Shown here: piece by piece, positions 21,740 to 34,274 of the stretch
Layout: each line of letters begins with the position of its first letter
How positions within the stretch are numbered: the first letter of the stretch is position 1
From: Nepenthes gracilis
Lineage: Eukaryota > Streptophyta > Magnoliopsida > Caryophyllales > Nepenthaceae
Reading direction: 5' to 3'
NCBI GenBank assembly: GCA_033239525.1
Contig: BSYO01000022.1
Coordinates: 12,162,923 to 12,226,922 of the forward strand
Length of the DNA stretch: 64,000 nt
The notes under the pieces: model-generated
Told to the model about the DNA's origin: nothing
Seen by the model: the letters and a program-made list of their open reading frames with translations, nothing else
The model's database searches: none
Program-made: the position numbers and the translations under genes

Positions 21740-23706
21740 ACTAAAACTGAAAATGCTAAAAATTTATTAAAAATTATTAAAAATTATTTTCGATTTACGG
21801 ATAAATTTTTTTATTGGAACGCTGGTGATAAAACTTACTACCATAAAATTTGATGGTACTCAAGAAATTTATGACCATATTATTGAGATGATCAATTTAG
21901 CTGCCAAACTTAAAGCCCTTGGTATGGATGTAAATGAATTACTTCATATTTAATTTATAATGAATTCTCTTTCTCTTCAGTATGAGTTTTTTTTAAATTT
22001 ATTATAATATTATTAAAGATAAATAAAATATTAATGAATTAAAAAGTATGGTGGTTTAAGATGAGGTATGATTTAAATAATAAAAAATTTATTTAATTAA
22101 TTTAATTGACCATGGTGGTAAGGAAAAGAAGAAGCGAAAGATAGTGAATATTAAAGTTGGACCATCAAAAAAAGGAGCCCCATTTTGGTACAAGGACTCA
22201 AAAGAAGAAAAGTAATTAAAGGTGCCATTTTTATAAAAAAAGTAGGATACTTTAAGAAAGGTTATTATAAAAGAAAGGCTTGATTTGAAAAAAAAGGTAA
22301 ATTTTTCGCTTATATTTATTTTGAATCAAATCTAATTAAAATCCTTTCTAATATATAGTGGTTCGATTTGAACTCTAATATTCATATTTTTAAATCAATG
22401 CAGGGATTTCTTACAATTCAAATCCTAAACCAAAATATAAATTTTATAATCTTAAAAAATGGCGTCAAAGTTCATATTTTTATTGTTAGAACATTTTATT
22501 TATTTCTTGATATTGAATGGTATTTAGATTTATGGGAAACATTATATGTACTTTTAATTTTTAAAAATCTTATTTCTATTTTCAAACTTGATGTTTAAGA
22601 CTACTCTTTAAATTTAAAAAATAAAAGAGTAAGCATATACAAAAATAAAGCCTTCTTTAGTTTGGAAACTCTTTCTGATAGTATCTATAAAATAAACCTT
22701 AACCAAAATTTTACTGAGACTCTTATGATCCTGCATTATAATGTAGGAATAAAATATAATCGAATGAATAAGAACTCTTCTTTTTTATGGTGTAAAAGAT
22801 TGAGTCATATATTTAAAGATCGTATAGAAAGATTAGTGAAAAGAAGAGATTTTGCCTAACATTAATTTTTTCGATCTTGATATATGTATGGATTATAATA
22901 ATAAAAAAGAAACCAAACATACAAAGAAGAGTGCTATAAGAAGTACAAAACTTTTAGAGATTATCCATACAGATATTTGTAGGCATTTTGACTCTCTATC
23001 TTTAGGAGGAAAGAAACATTTTATTACATTTATTGATAATTTTTTATATTATTGTTATATTTATTTATTATATGAAAAGTCTCAGGTTATAAATATTTTA
23101 GAGATATACATAATTGAGGTTGAAACATAATTAAATAAAAGTGTAAAAGTCATTCTATTTGATAGAGGTGGTGAATATTATGATAAATATGATAAATTAG
23201 GATAATGTCCTAACCCTTTTACTAAATGTTAGAAAAGAATGGCATACGCGCATAATACACTATGCTAGGGATGCCATAGTAAAATGGTATTGCTAATGAC
23301 GTAGTTGTACATTAATGGATATGATTAGGAGTATATTGAGTAATTTCACTTTATCCAAATTTTTGTGGATGGAAACCCTTAAGATTACTATTTATATTTT
23401 TAACCGAGTTCCTAATAAAGCAATTCCAAAAAACTCTTCTTGAGTTATGAATTGGAAGAAAACTAAGTGTTCAACATTAACATATTTAAATATGATAAAT
23501 TAGAATAATGTCCTAACCTTTTTACTAAGCTGTTAAAAAAGAATGGCATATGTGCACAATACACTATATTAGGGACGCTATAGTAAAATAGTGTTGCTAA
23601 CAACATAGTTGTATATTAATGGATATGATTAGGAGTATGTTGAGTAATTTCTCTTTACCTAAATTTTTATAGATGGAAACTCTTAAGATTACTATTTATA
23701 TTTTTA
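21740..23706 (+). pseudogene. Decayed copia gag-protease-integrase
   Basis: Across shifting frames, gag reads IYDHIIEMINLAAKLKALGM near 21870. A zinc-knuckle remnant (KKVGYFKKGYYKRKA) lies near 22235. The protease and pre-integrase part has NSNIHIFKSMQGFLTIQ at 22370 and LWCKRLSHIFKDRIERLV at 22780. Integrase has IIHTDICRHFDSLSLGGKKH at 22960 and FITFIDNF. The core then continues as MAYAHNTLC near 23230 with many stops. It is inactive. The region around 23183-23400 recurs at 23490-23706. Confidence 0.75.
23183..23706 (+). repeat. Duplicated integrase segment (two copies of about 217 bp)
   Basis: 23183-23400 and 23490-23706 both begin GATAAATATGATAAATTAG or similar and both end CTTAAGATTACTATTTATATTTTTA. 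They differ by roughly one base in eight. The 90-base spacer holds the next codons of the integrase frame from copy one. Confidence 0.85.
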
Positions 23707-24582
23707 TGAAACATCGCTCATTTATGCGCTATCATTCTATTAAGATCATTGGTGATGGCTCTGATACTTTTCTTTGGCATGATAACTGGCACCCTCTGGG
23801 CCCGCTGAGTATGGTTAGTTCAAATCGTACTCGTTTGGTATCGGATTTGCCATGAGATGTAAAGGTTTCTCACATAATCAGAAATAACCATTGGCTCTGG
23901 CCTAATCCCTATGATCAGGAAATATCTCGTCTTGCGGAGAACCTGCCCCCTTATCTTCCAAACATCAATCAAACGGACTCTGTGCGATGGGACGGAAACG
24001 CTGATGGCAAATTTTTAACTAGATCCGCTTATTTTCTTATCCACCCACACAAGTCGAATTTGAGATGGACTAACTTAGTTTGGGGTCCCTTCCATATCCC
24101 CACTCACGCTTTTACTCTTTGGCTGGCCATTAGAGGTAGGCTTAGTACCCTTGATCGCATCCATGGTGTTCCAAACCTTTCTTCTAAATGCATTCTATGC
24201 GATTCGGGTGATGAAGATTATGAGCATCTTTTCTTTTCCTGTCCCTTCTCTAGATCCTTATGGACCCAAATCCAAAGAAAAGCGGGACTTCAATGGCCTT
24301 ACCCTGATTGGCAACAAAACATCGATTGGGCTACCCAAAAATGGAAAGGGAAGTGTTTTATGGCTCGGTCTAAACGCATTTCTTTTGCGGCCACAGTCTA
24401 CTTCATTTGGAAGGAACGTAACAATCGTATTTTCTAAAAATCCTCCCCATAAGATATTTCCCATATTTTTTCATTGGTAATCAATGCAGTTTAGAGCAAA
24501 TTGAAGACATCCTTGGAAGATGACAGGAGTGCATCTCGATAGCACTTGACTCGTTGGAACCTATAAAAAAAAAAAAAAAAAA
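23707..24582 (+). pseudogene. 3' end of a LINE (non-LTR) ORF2 with zf-RVT domain
   Basis: The frame begins KIIGDGSDTFLWHDNWHPLG near 23735. After one stop it continues as FLTRSAYF, LVWGPFHIPTHAFTLWL, and the zf-RVT signature CILCDSGDEDYEHLFFSCPF, ending FIWKERNNRIF then a stop at 24435. This is the C-terminal part of plant L1-type ORF2 downstream of the reverse transcriptase. An A-run of 19 at 24564-24582 looks like the element's tail. It is truncated at the 5' side and abuts the copia integrase directly. Confidence 0.85.
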
Positions 24583-25132
24583 TTCTTCTATATGCTTGGG
24601 CTCCTTTCTGGCTGCCAGATTTTTGGATTAGCCCTTTTCCCCATTTGTTCTTCCATTTTGTTGCTATTATCGCTTTGGCCTGTATGTTAAGATCAAGATT
24701 TGGTCTGGTTTTATATTGCATAGTGTCTATGTTTTTATCTTCAAGTCAAAAAAACACTTGGAGATCAACCATAGGTTGAATAATTTTCCCTTTATTAAAA
24801 AAAAAGTGATATGTCTTTCTTTTCCTAGGTAGCCTTGGCTGGTTGTTTGGGATTTCTATTCTTTCGCCTTTCTTTGCTTTTTGCTCACACACACATTTGC
24901 TAAAAAAAAAAAAAAGAAAAAATAGTTTTGTCCTCTTCCTAGCCAGGCTGGGCTGATTGTTTGGGCTTTATATTCTTTCGCCCTTCCTTGTATTTTGCTC
25001 ACACACACACATAATCGCCCCGAAAAAAAACAGAGCTATGTTTCAGGGCGATCTGACTCGATGGCTTACTCAATTGGGCAGAAAGCACGCACCGCGCCTT
25101 GAGGCAAATCAGACAAGGAGCAAAACTTCAGT
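24583..25132 (+). other. LINE-tail-like sequence with a duplicated segment
   Basis: Sequence rich in T and A-runs. Segments 24823-24917 and 24935-25030 are two copies: CTAGGTAGCCTTGGCTGG versus CTAGCCAGGCTGGGCTGA, then TTTCGCC, TTTTGCTCACACACACA and a terminal A-run. Each looks like a short LINE 3' tail. No coding potential was identified. Confidence 0.5.
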
Positions 25133-25600
25133 CCACGTCAACAAGACCAAACCGGTCTCAATTCCACACCGCCAAAATCTGCAGCCTAGCAGGCGAATAA
25201 GCCATGACAGCAAGGTAACCCAAACCGGCCAAAAACACTATCAAAACGCAATACCGGCACTTTTACATATCTGCAATTTTGCTGTAAAATTGTTGTAAAT
25301 AATATTAATTTCCATTTATAGCAAAAGTAATACAGTTCTTTCAAATAGGGAGAATGTGAGATAGGAAACCGGCATGCCCAAGAGAGGAAACGAGAGATGT
25401 AATATTCCGGCATTTACCAGACGGCCATCTCATCCTTACATCAACCCAATAAGGTGTATTCCATGCAAAAAGCACATAAAAACAACATCAAGGGTTAACA
25501 GTCCACGTCAGCAAGGTTCAACACCATATCGTCCAAAAACTGCAACCTTCCTGGCAAAAGGGCCACTATAGCAGGGTAACCCAAACCGGCCAAAATCACA
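25133..25600. repeat. Two copies of a segment of about 100 bp, some 370 bp apart
   Basis: 25133-25232 and 25502-25596 both contain GTCCACGTCAnCAAG, then an A/C-rich part and GGTAACCCAAACCGGCCAAAA. They lie downstream of the minus-strand LINE ORF1 remnant and may be part of its 3' region. Confidence 0.65.
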
Positions 25601-25729
25601 ACAATAAAAAAACGCAACCTCATAGACAGCCACAACACCAGGCATGAGACTGCCTCCACAAACACCAAAATGGGAATTATGTTGAGAAGTGCCTTTAAAA
25701 TCACCCAAGGCCTTAGCATGAAGCCTTAA

Positions 25730-27592
25730 CCTTACGAAGCACCCACTTCTCAACCTCCTTTTTATTAACCAAAAGAGGGTTGTAATTGGATAAGTTCCAG
25801 GGGTAATATTTTTTGATCATGGATTTTCTCACATTTAGGGATGTGATCTGTGTCTGAGGGCTGAGTTTATCATACGGAGACATCAAAACTGAATGTCCGG
25901 GGGAGACAAGTGGAGGGGTTCTAGCTGATTCAGTAGCATCAGTAAAAGGGATAGGAAGCCCGCCAACAGCCCCCTGTTCAATCGCCAGATAGCCTCCTTG
26001 CTATAGGGGAAATAATACATCCGGATCCAAATCATCATGAAGATCAAAATTGGAAGTTTGACCAGCTTCATCAACCGGGATACCAGCACATCCATTAGAG
26101 CCACGCACTAATGCCCCCAACAAAATATCCCTGGGACGACCCTCACCAACAGAAGCTGAAACTTCGGGTTCAGAACCTGGATCAGGCCACCCAGACAAAG
26201 ACTCACCAGAAACAACTTTAGGATGCTTGCCGACATGAGAATTTACCACACACCCAGCATCATCCAAATTTAAAGAAACAACAGCAGCAGGAGGAGAACG
26301 AGAGGCAGGGGCCTCCTCCAGATCTTCTACAATAGCTTGCTCAGGTTCACCATGACTGGGAGAAGAATCAACTGAAGGAGATTCTTTAACCACCTCATCA
26401 GTTTGCATACCAGGCGGTACACTGTCCGAAGCTGCTGCATCACAAACAGGCCGATGCTTACCTTCAAGATGAATCGGTTTCATCAATTTAGGGCCAGCCC
26501 TGGATACTGTGAGAGGAAAGGAGACCAACATCTCATGAGACTCCGTACAGGCAACACCCAGAGGTTGGGTCTCGTAGTCAGCCGAAAGCATACAAGGTTC
26601 AAGGGTTGGGTCAATCTGGCCCAAGCAAGCCTTTAGCTCATCAGAGGCACCAGCAATAGTATCAACAATAGGGCTGTATACAATTTTACAAACTTCATCA
26701 GCAGGAAACAGATTTGAGGGCAGTAGATGGGAGTCACTGAGGGGCTCAGCAGCTGGTAGTATCTGATCAGCATCTCCAAACTCTTGACCATCATCAACAA
26801 GAGAAGTAGCAGAAGGCATCAAGGAGGTGGCCAATTGGAAACCTCCATCAGATGCACACAGGTCCCCAACAGAGGCAAAGACATGGCCATTGCCAGTAAA
26901 CAGATCCTGCCTTGGAGACATAGCTTTATCCACAGCCGAAATGCCCAACTTTGCATCATGACCCTTCGCCCGATGCACTGGCTTTCCATGGTAATCCACC
27001 TCAATCTCAACAGAAGAGGCCCCATCATCACCACTTGATTTTATTCTAATTTTTGAAGGTAGATGAGCACCCTGACCACCTCAACACAAATCCGTGCAAA
27101 ATTAAGTTTGTCCATTCGAGCAGTACTCGGATCCAGATGGGGAGGTTTACCAACTCCACTGGCAATCCAACTAATGCCTAAAGGTGTCCAAAATTCAGGC
27201 GGAACCTTGAACAATGTGATCCAAAGTGGGTAAGATTGGATAGAATCCTTGGTCAGCACCATTCCGGGTGACCACCTTTTGAGAACAAGGGCTTTCCTAG
27301 CCAAGGACCAGGGGCCACAAGCCAAATAGCGGTTCAAATGTTCTTTAGTGTCAAAACGAAAGAAAATGAAGCCAAGGTCATTTCCAGCAACATGCTGAAT
27401 ACCAAACCTGGCCCAGATTTTACGAACAATGGTGTTAACGGCCTTAAAATGGAGAGGTCTATCAACAAAATAGCCCACCAATGTAGCTCCCCAAACATCC
27501 TGAACCTACTGAAGAACATCAGCAGGGGGGAAATGGAGGCAATATCCCCTTCAAAGGGCTGGGGAGGGAAATATTTCAGAGAGGGAATCTGA
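25730..27592 (-). pseudogene. LINE ORF1 with DUF4283 domain, broken
   Basis: Reading leftward from 27592, the protein begins PSLKYFPPQPFEGDIASISP. After a stop and frame change near 27510 it gives the DUF4283 domain (VGYFVDRPLHFKAVNTIV, GFIFFRFDTKEHLNRYLACG, PWSLARKALVLKRW, SYPLWITLFKVPPEFW, GVGKPPHLDPSTARMDKLNF, ARICVEV). A second frameshift near 27055 leads to a 333-codon frame (26999-26001) where the usual zinc knuckle is degraded to VDYHGKPVHRAKGHDAKL. After a stop at 26001 a further stretch ends near 25730. Plant L1 ORF1 proteins bind the element RNA. It is inactive and lacks ORF2 downstream. It faces the ORF2 remnant at 23.7-24.6 kb, so the two are separate insertions. Confidence 0.78.
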
Positions 27593-28513
27593 AGCTTAAA
27601 TTCTCACATGATCTTAATTACATGTATAAATTATTTGAAATTTTAAAGAGTTAGAAAATTTTTACCACATTAAGCTAAGTATAACTTTAGAGCTTCCGAA
27701 TGATAAATCCTTTCACAAACAGTTCAGAACATATTTTTCGGAACATATAAAATTAACATATCCATAATACATGTAATTAAATACCAATCAATCACATTCA
27801 TAAGTTAGGGTTCAATTTTTTCAAGTCCATTTTATGCATAAATTTCAAAGAAAATGGAAGAAAATATACGGGGCACGAGTTAGGGTTTCGTTAGAGACAA
27901 ACCACAAAAAATATGAAAATCAGACACCAAATTGACAAAATTTCATATTTAAGTCATTGGTTTCAATTATCTAAAGCCAAATCATATATAAAATCCAAAA
28001 TAAATAGGTAAAAGTGGTCTGAGTGCGGGTTAGGGTTTTCAGGTGCGAAATACCACACAAATCTCACAAATGGGATATGAAATCGAAATATATACATGCT
28101 TAATCCTTGGGTATTACAAAATATAAACTTAATCGGGTATCAAAATGAGGATATCCGAAGAAAATAGAACAAAAATGCAAAGAAACGAGAGAAAATGGTA
28201 TGAGTGTACTTGTCTTGACCCGATCTATCGCTTCTCTAATTAACTCCAAGCCACAATTGAACCCAAGAACATTGATTTTTCCCTTCTCTCTCTTCTCCCT
28301 CACTCTCTCTCTCATTCATGCGGAAAGCCTGGAAAAATGGCCGAGAATAAACCATTGTGGGTCTTCAATCCCGCTTGGGTGCTTGGCAGGCGTCCCCTGC
28401 TACAACCTCCAACCATATTCGAAACTTAATTTTTTTTACTAGTATTAAGTTTAATTTTAATTATATTATTTTAATTACTAGCAATTATGATATTTGGAAG
28501 TCGGTACATTATA
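27588..28513 (-). repeat. Truncated 3' LTR
   Basis: It matches 33362-34267, from ACATGATCTTAATTACATG to the CATTATA/CATTACA end. The remaining 1.1 kb of the LTR is absent. The junction with LINE DNA is near 27588. Confidence 0.75.
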
Positions 28514-31378
28514 ATTCTCTATCATTTATAGAAATTTCGTCCTCAAAATTTAACGAGCCTCAAAATTCAACAATTTGGGAAAAGTCATTTCAGAATTCCT
28601 TCTTCACGATTCTATTTCACATCCTTGATCAAATAACTTATTCTAGAAGGCCTTAACCAAATTAATCATCTTAATCTCCAATAGCTCATGTTTCTTACCC
28701 AAATCTAGATTAGAATTTTATCATAAGATAAATTCCTAATCTCCAAAACGGCTTAACCCGATCACTTACTTCCTCAATCATCGATACATGGGAGACTTCA
28801 TGGTAATCTACCAAATTTGAAGGCAACCCAAATTTATTGACTATTTTCATGACTTAATTCAAAACTCAAGCGAACTAATAAATTTCTACTTTAGTTCATT
28901 CTAAACCTTGAAAATGATCGTTTACTTGGATCCTCTATCTTTTTCTGAAATCTCTGGGCCACGGGCCACATGCTACCACTGCGCTATTCTGATTAACCAT
29001 TTGCATGTACTCTAAAATCAACTTATAATTCTTGTCCAATGATTCATATCAGACACCTAGGCTATATAGCAACAATAGACCCAAGAAAATCTCGAAGATA
29101 TCGATATATCTAAAGTAAAATCCATAATCTTCAAATTACAACCAACATAGGAAATATGATTGAAGTGATTTTTTTCAAAAGTTTTAATATAGCCTCAAGT
29201 CACTTCCAAAACCTCAAACTCGAATATTTAGCAACTTCTCACCTCATTGGCATACCGACAATTTAACTTACTCAATCCAATCGTGCCATCCGAATTCACA
29301 ATAAATGGACTGTCCTCGAAAGCTAATTCATAATTATCCAAAAACTCAAAATCCTTACCATTCTAATGACCACGAAGCAAAATCACAAGGACTTCTCATC
29401 TCATAATTCATAACCTCGATATTTAGAGTACAACTTCTTTCCCAAAAGAAAAGCATCTTACTTAACATTAAGATTCACCCACAATTCACTACTAAGAACT
29501 TAGACAACTCCTTCAAATACGAAACATTGATCAACTATAACACATCACCCAAATTCATTTCCTTCAAAATTATAGACTACACATGGAGGCACAACAATAC
29601 TATTCTCGATCCTCTTGAGAGCAATTACATAGAGCAGTTTTTTATTCTATTCTACATCTACCATGAAATATCAAAGACATATCAAATCTAAAGACCCCCA
29701 ACATTAAATTATTAGCACTATTGTTCGCTTTCCTTGAAGGATACTGAGATTCACCTTCATAGTCCTTAAGCGGATTTACCCACAAGCACTATCGTATGAT
29801 CATCTCCTCTTTATGGCACACCCCCTCAAACCTTAGGGTCAATTAGACAATAATTATCCCATAAGAAACATTTATACATTCTCAAAGTAAAGACCTCAAT
29901 AACTAACTCCAAACCATGGGTAGAGTAATTCTGATCATTTCTTTGGGTATTTTAAGGGCAACCATCCATATACGGTGTAGAAAAAAATACAATCTTAAAT
30001 CTTTCTCAAAAGTATCACATTCTATTATATTCCACTTGATCCATCAAGGATTAACCCAATTGACATATTTGACAATTTACCCTTCATTCCTCGAGAGTTA
30101 TCCTCACATATTTCATTCTGATGAATACCGATCGCTTCCAAACCAAACGCCCCAAAGACGCTGCAATTTCTCAAGGAATTCTTAATAAATAACTTATCGG
30201 ATTCAGCTATACCCATGAAAACCGTACACTTTCATGACATCAGTCAGTCTTTTTCAAATTAATTATCATTCAAATCTCTACAGAACCACATCATGTTATC
30301 AAAGAATCCACATGCCCAACATAACACTGCTCCTAACCAAACTCATCTTTTTTTCTCAATTGCGTACACGGTTAACTACCTTTCACAATTCATCATGCAG
30401 TCCTCAAATAGAGTTCATACGCCCCCATGATTTTTTGAATTTATTGATGAGCCCATTACAAAATCAACCTAAATATGGTGTGAAGATCTAATCCATTAAA
30501 TCCACAGAAATGCCAACGAACCTTCAAACACAAATGACGTTACCGTAACTTGTAGCAGCCGCATCTCTAACCCGAATGCTGCTACGGGTACAACTCTCAA
30601 TTATTCATAGTTAACAATATTGTGGATACAGATCGACCATAGAAATTATCCAGCCCTTACAATCAATCAAATAAATTACGTATTCATTCACAGTGTTCGC
30701 TTATCAAATTATTCATCTATCGAACAACCTAAACCTTCGGTCATCCACAAGTAATATCATCAGTTCATCTACTCAACCCAAATGTTCTAAACTTCCCACA
30801 GCGGGCACCTAACCGATACTTTCTCGATTCTATACAGAATCCTTAAAGAACGGTGTTGATTTCGATACAATATCGAATTACTGATCAAAAGATTAATCAA
30901 CCTAATCTCTCCCTCTATGAAACATCTTCAAATACTAACACGGCCAAAATTTTGTGGTGACCACAAGATGACTTCCAGATATGATTTCATATGCCAAATA
31001 AATTAGAAATGTATCCCCATTAAACGACTTATAAGTACAACGATACTAATTTTTTAATACCTCGATCAATTCTGCCTCACACTCAAAATTCTATAGCTTG
31101 ATTGCAGGGCATAATATCCCTACCAACACAATTCATATCAGCATGGTGACTTACCAACTAAATCATCACAATATCATATCAAGGATCGGCACCATAAGTC
31201 AAATCAAATCAGCTCAACCAGTTATACCTACAGAGCCAAGAAAATATTGTAGACCTTGATACCGCTAGTATCAAGCCTTGATTTTTAAATAAGCGAATAA
31301 ATTTAAAAAACACAAATGAAAATACAGATTTGGAATCCCAAAATGATACATGTGCTACAATATCAAAATTTGTGAATC
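28514..31378 (-). other. Non-coding interior of the minus-strand gypsy-type element
   Basis: No protease, RT or integrase motif was found. Three blocks align with the LARD-like interior in the same order: 31215-31285, 28947-28970 (GAAATCTCTGGGCCACGGGCC) and the 3' end (28514-28590, with GAGGACGAAATTT on the minus strand). Confidence 0.6.
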
Positions 31379-32064
31379 TTATCTTCCATCACAGTAGACA
31401 ACCTCTACACCTTGTGACATTCCCGCAAAACCCTGATTCAAGATACTGGACATCTTCACTCTCCGATCCAAGATGTAAAGACAATTCTTGATCATATGGC
31501 TAAATTGTCCACAATTGAAATATGCTTCCAAAACTAGTCGAGAAAAATATTTATTCTTAAAAGTATCCACGAACATATTCTCCGATATCTCTTTATCCTT
31601 CCGACCCATGATTCTTATCTCATCAACCACCCATAGTTGACTTCACCGTCTAACTTATATGGGGCAAATATTATCTTATCTCCTCCCGGATATTGGGTCA
31701 CCGCAAACACCACTCAATATTTAGGATTCATATTTCGACTTCTGTAAGCTCCGTGCCACCCAAAGTTCAGGAATTTGATGTTTATTATGTTGATCATAAA
31801 TCGACATCTCTGGATTCACTAACACCAAGAATCGATTCCTAGTTATCATGATTTCAAGCTATCAATTCCATTGCATCCATCTCACTTACCGCGCTATTCA
31901 AGCATCCCCATTTTTAGTCCTTGTATTAAGATTAACCTAAATTTATCCTCAAGGTATCCCCCTAAACTTTCAAGTTTTGACATTTTTCTAAGCAAATTTA
32001 TATATTTCACTTCTCAATCTTGCAGTTGGCCACCGCCACATGCAATTCTTTGTCTAGGTGCCAT
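31379..32064 (-). pseudogene. Degraded gag of the minus-strand gypsy-type element
   Basis: From an ATG at 32064 the frame reads MAPRQRIACGGGQLQD, then a stop and KYINLLRKMSKLESLGGYLE. Further fragments are DKIIFAPYKLDGEVNYGWLM near 31660, FVDTFKNKYFSRLV, and a zinc knuckle YFNCGQFSHMIKNC whose first cysteine is lost. The order is that of gypsy gag. Stops and frame changes make it inactive. Confidence 0.6.
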
Positions 32065-32248
32065 GACAACTACTAATATCCTTTTTAAAATAAAAATAAC
32101 ACAGGTTATCTCATAATTCAGACATTAACTAGGATAACTAGAATTATTTGGTCTAACTTAATCATCCTACGCCTTCATTTACTTATTCAATCTATCTTAC
32201 TCATACCTAAATTTTTGCATAAGAATCAGATCAAACCTAAGGCATCTC

Positions 32249-32264
32249 TTCTCTAATACCAACC
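32249..32264 (-). other. Primer binding site, mutated tRNA-iMet type
   Basis: On the minus strand TTGGTATTAGAGAAG follows the LTR. It equals the canonical TGGTATCAGAG site with a C-to-T change. Confidence 0.6.
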
Positions 32265-34267
32265 ATGACATACTGTATTTTCAAATTGAAAATCAGTCTA
32301 ATTTTGACTGTAAAACAACCGTCAGACTAATACAATATGTACATAATCCCTGTATAGTATAATATATAACCACAATACATCCCAACACAAGATCCAAAAA
32401 GTCACAAAACTATCGCGGCACCAACGTCATAACTTTGGCTATAACGTCGGTTCAGATAAGATGCCATAAGGTACTCGAAAGAAAAACATAAGAATCTGCA
32501 GAAGCATATATGTCTGTCACAGATACAACAAAAATTAACTACATGTGCATAATCATCATTCAACTTCATCAATATCCAAATTCATCACGGAAAACATTAT
32601 ACTCCACCAAAAGGTACAAAACCATAAAACTAAGTCCACAAAATCGTCTTCCCACGTCTTTATGTCTAGATGACTTCTAATCCTCTACTCTGCCTTATCA
32701 AGCATAAGAGCATGTCATCTGGAGGAAAGAAAATAGTAAGGAGTGAGCCAAATGCTCAATAAGGTACATATATAACAAGGAACATGCAAATTCCATAATC
32801 AAAATCATAATAATACATATCAAGGAATATGGATGAATGATTGATCATAAAATATGATTAGAAAGGAGATGCATTCGTGATATATTTTAAATTTTTCTTA
32901 ATTTATTTCCTTTTCTTTTCTTAATCATCAAGTCATGTTGGAAACCTATTTTGTTGGGGATCAGGACCAGTAGGCCATACTGACTAAAAGAGCAGTTGGT
33001 TGTAATCTGGATTGTGTTTACTCCTATATAATCAAAAATCATCTCCTCTTATTCAAGACTCAGAGGCGGGTCATTTACATATAATCTCTATAGACGGGGC
33101 CTTAGCCGCATGTGACCCTTTAGTAGACAACGACCTTCCAGTATAATATATTGAGGTATACCAAAATATACTATTTGATAAACATTTATCGATCCAAGTT
33201 CTTAATTCCTTATTTTCTTAGGAAATTCTACTCTTAAATTCATAAATTATTTGTTCCCACTCTTTTGAAGAACGGTTCATAAGTCCTTTACTTAATAGCA
33301 AAATATCTCTCATTGATCTTTTTTCCATAAAGCCTGTATAGACACATATTTTCTTATCCTTGTGAACTTAAATCCTTACATGATCTTAATTACATGTATA
33401 AATCATTTGGAGTTTTAAAAGTTAAAAAATTCTTATCACATTAAGCCAAGTATAACTTTAGAGCTCTTGAATGATAAATCCTTTCACAAACAGTTCATAA
33501 TATAATTTTTAAAATATATAAAATTAACGTATTCATAATACATGCAATTAAATGCCAATCAATAATATTCATAAGCTAGAGTTGAATTTTCCTAAATCCA
33601 TTTTATGCATAAATTTTAAAGAAAACGGAAGAAAATTTGTGGGGCATGGGTTAGAGACAAACCACACAAAATATGAAAAATAGGATACCAAATCGGTAAA
33701 TTTTCATGTTCAAGTCATGGGTTTCAATTATATAAAGCCAAATCATACATAAAATCCAAAATAAATGGGTTAAAGTGGTTTGGGCGCTGGTTAGGATTTT
33801 CGGGTGCAAAATACTGCACAAATCTCACAAATTGGACATAAAATCGAAGTATATACATGCTCAAGTCTTAAGTATTACAAAATATAAACTTAATCTGGTA
33901 TCGGAATAAGGATACCCAAAAAAATAAAATAAAAGTGTAAAAAAATGAGAGAAATGGGTATGAGTGCACTTACCTTGGCCCAATTTATCACTTCTCTAAC
34001 TAGTTCCAAACCAAAATCGAATCCGAAAACCTTGATTTCTCCTTTCTCACTCACTCTCACTCTCTCCCCTTCGCATGGAAAGCCCAAAAAAATGGCTGAG
34101 AATAAACCCTTGTGGGTTTTAAATCCCACTCGGGTGCTCATTATGCGTCCCTCACCGCTGCCTCCAACCGCATCCGAAACTTAAGTTTCCTTTCATACAA
34201 TAAGTTAATTTTAATTATATTATCTTAATTATCCACAATTATGATATTCAAAAATCGATACATTACA
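32265..34267 (-). repeat. 5' LTR of the minus-strand gypsy-type element
   Basis: In element orientation it begins TGTAATGTATCG (34267) and ends TATGTCA next to the PBS. The pyrimidine-rich plus-strand zone at 33957-34100 corresponds to the leader. There the minus strand reads CCAAGGTAAGTGCACTCATA, the leader motif shared with the other families here. Its inner 0.9 kb is repeated at 27588-28513. Confidence 0.75.
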
Positions 34268-34274
34268 ATGATAG

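Larger units (their letters stand above)
19967..23706 (+). mobile_element. 5' part of a Ty1/copia retrotransposon
   Basis: An LTR of about 590 bp is followed by a perfect tRNA-iMet PBS. Decayed gag, zinc-knuckle, pre-integrase and integrase sequence follow in that order. The sequence stops inside the integrase core and LINE sequence follows at once, so RT, RNase H and the 3' LTR are missing. Confidence 0.8.
27588..34267 (-). mobile_element. Gypsy-type LTR element with truncated 3' LTR (minus strand)
   Basis: The right LTR (32265-34267) is the element's 5' LTR. Left of it come a PBS-like site, a gag remnant and a long non-coding interior. GAGGACGAAATTTCTATAAATG (minus strand) follows just before the left LTR. 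The left LTR is only the inner 0.93 kb (27588-28513). Its missing half is replaced by LINE ORF1 sequence. The interior shares blocks with the LARD-like element at 2732-10590. Confidence 0.72.

Noticed and set aside
28971..28995. tRNA-like A-box on the minus strand (TAGCGCAGTGGTAGCA)
   Set aside because: No B-box or cloverleaf follows, and the matching block in the related element does not keep the A-box.
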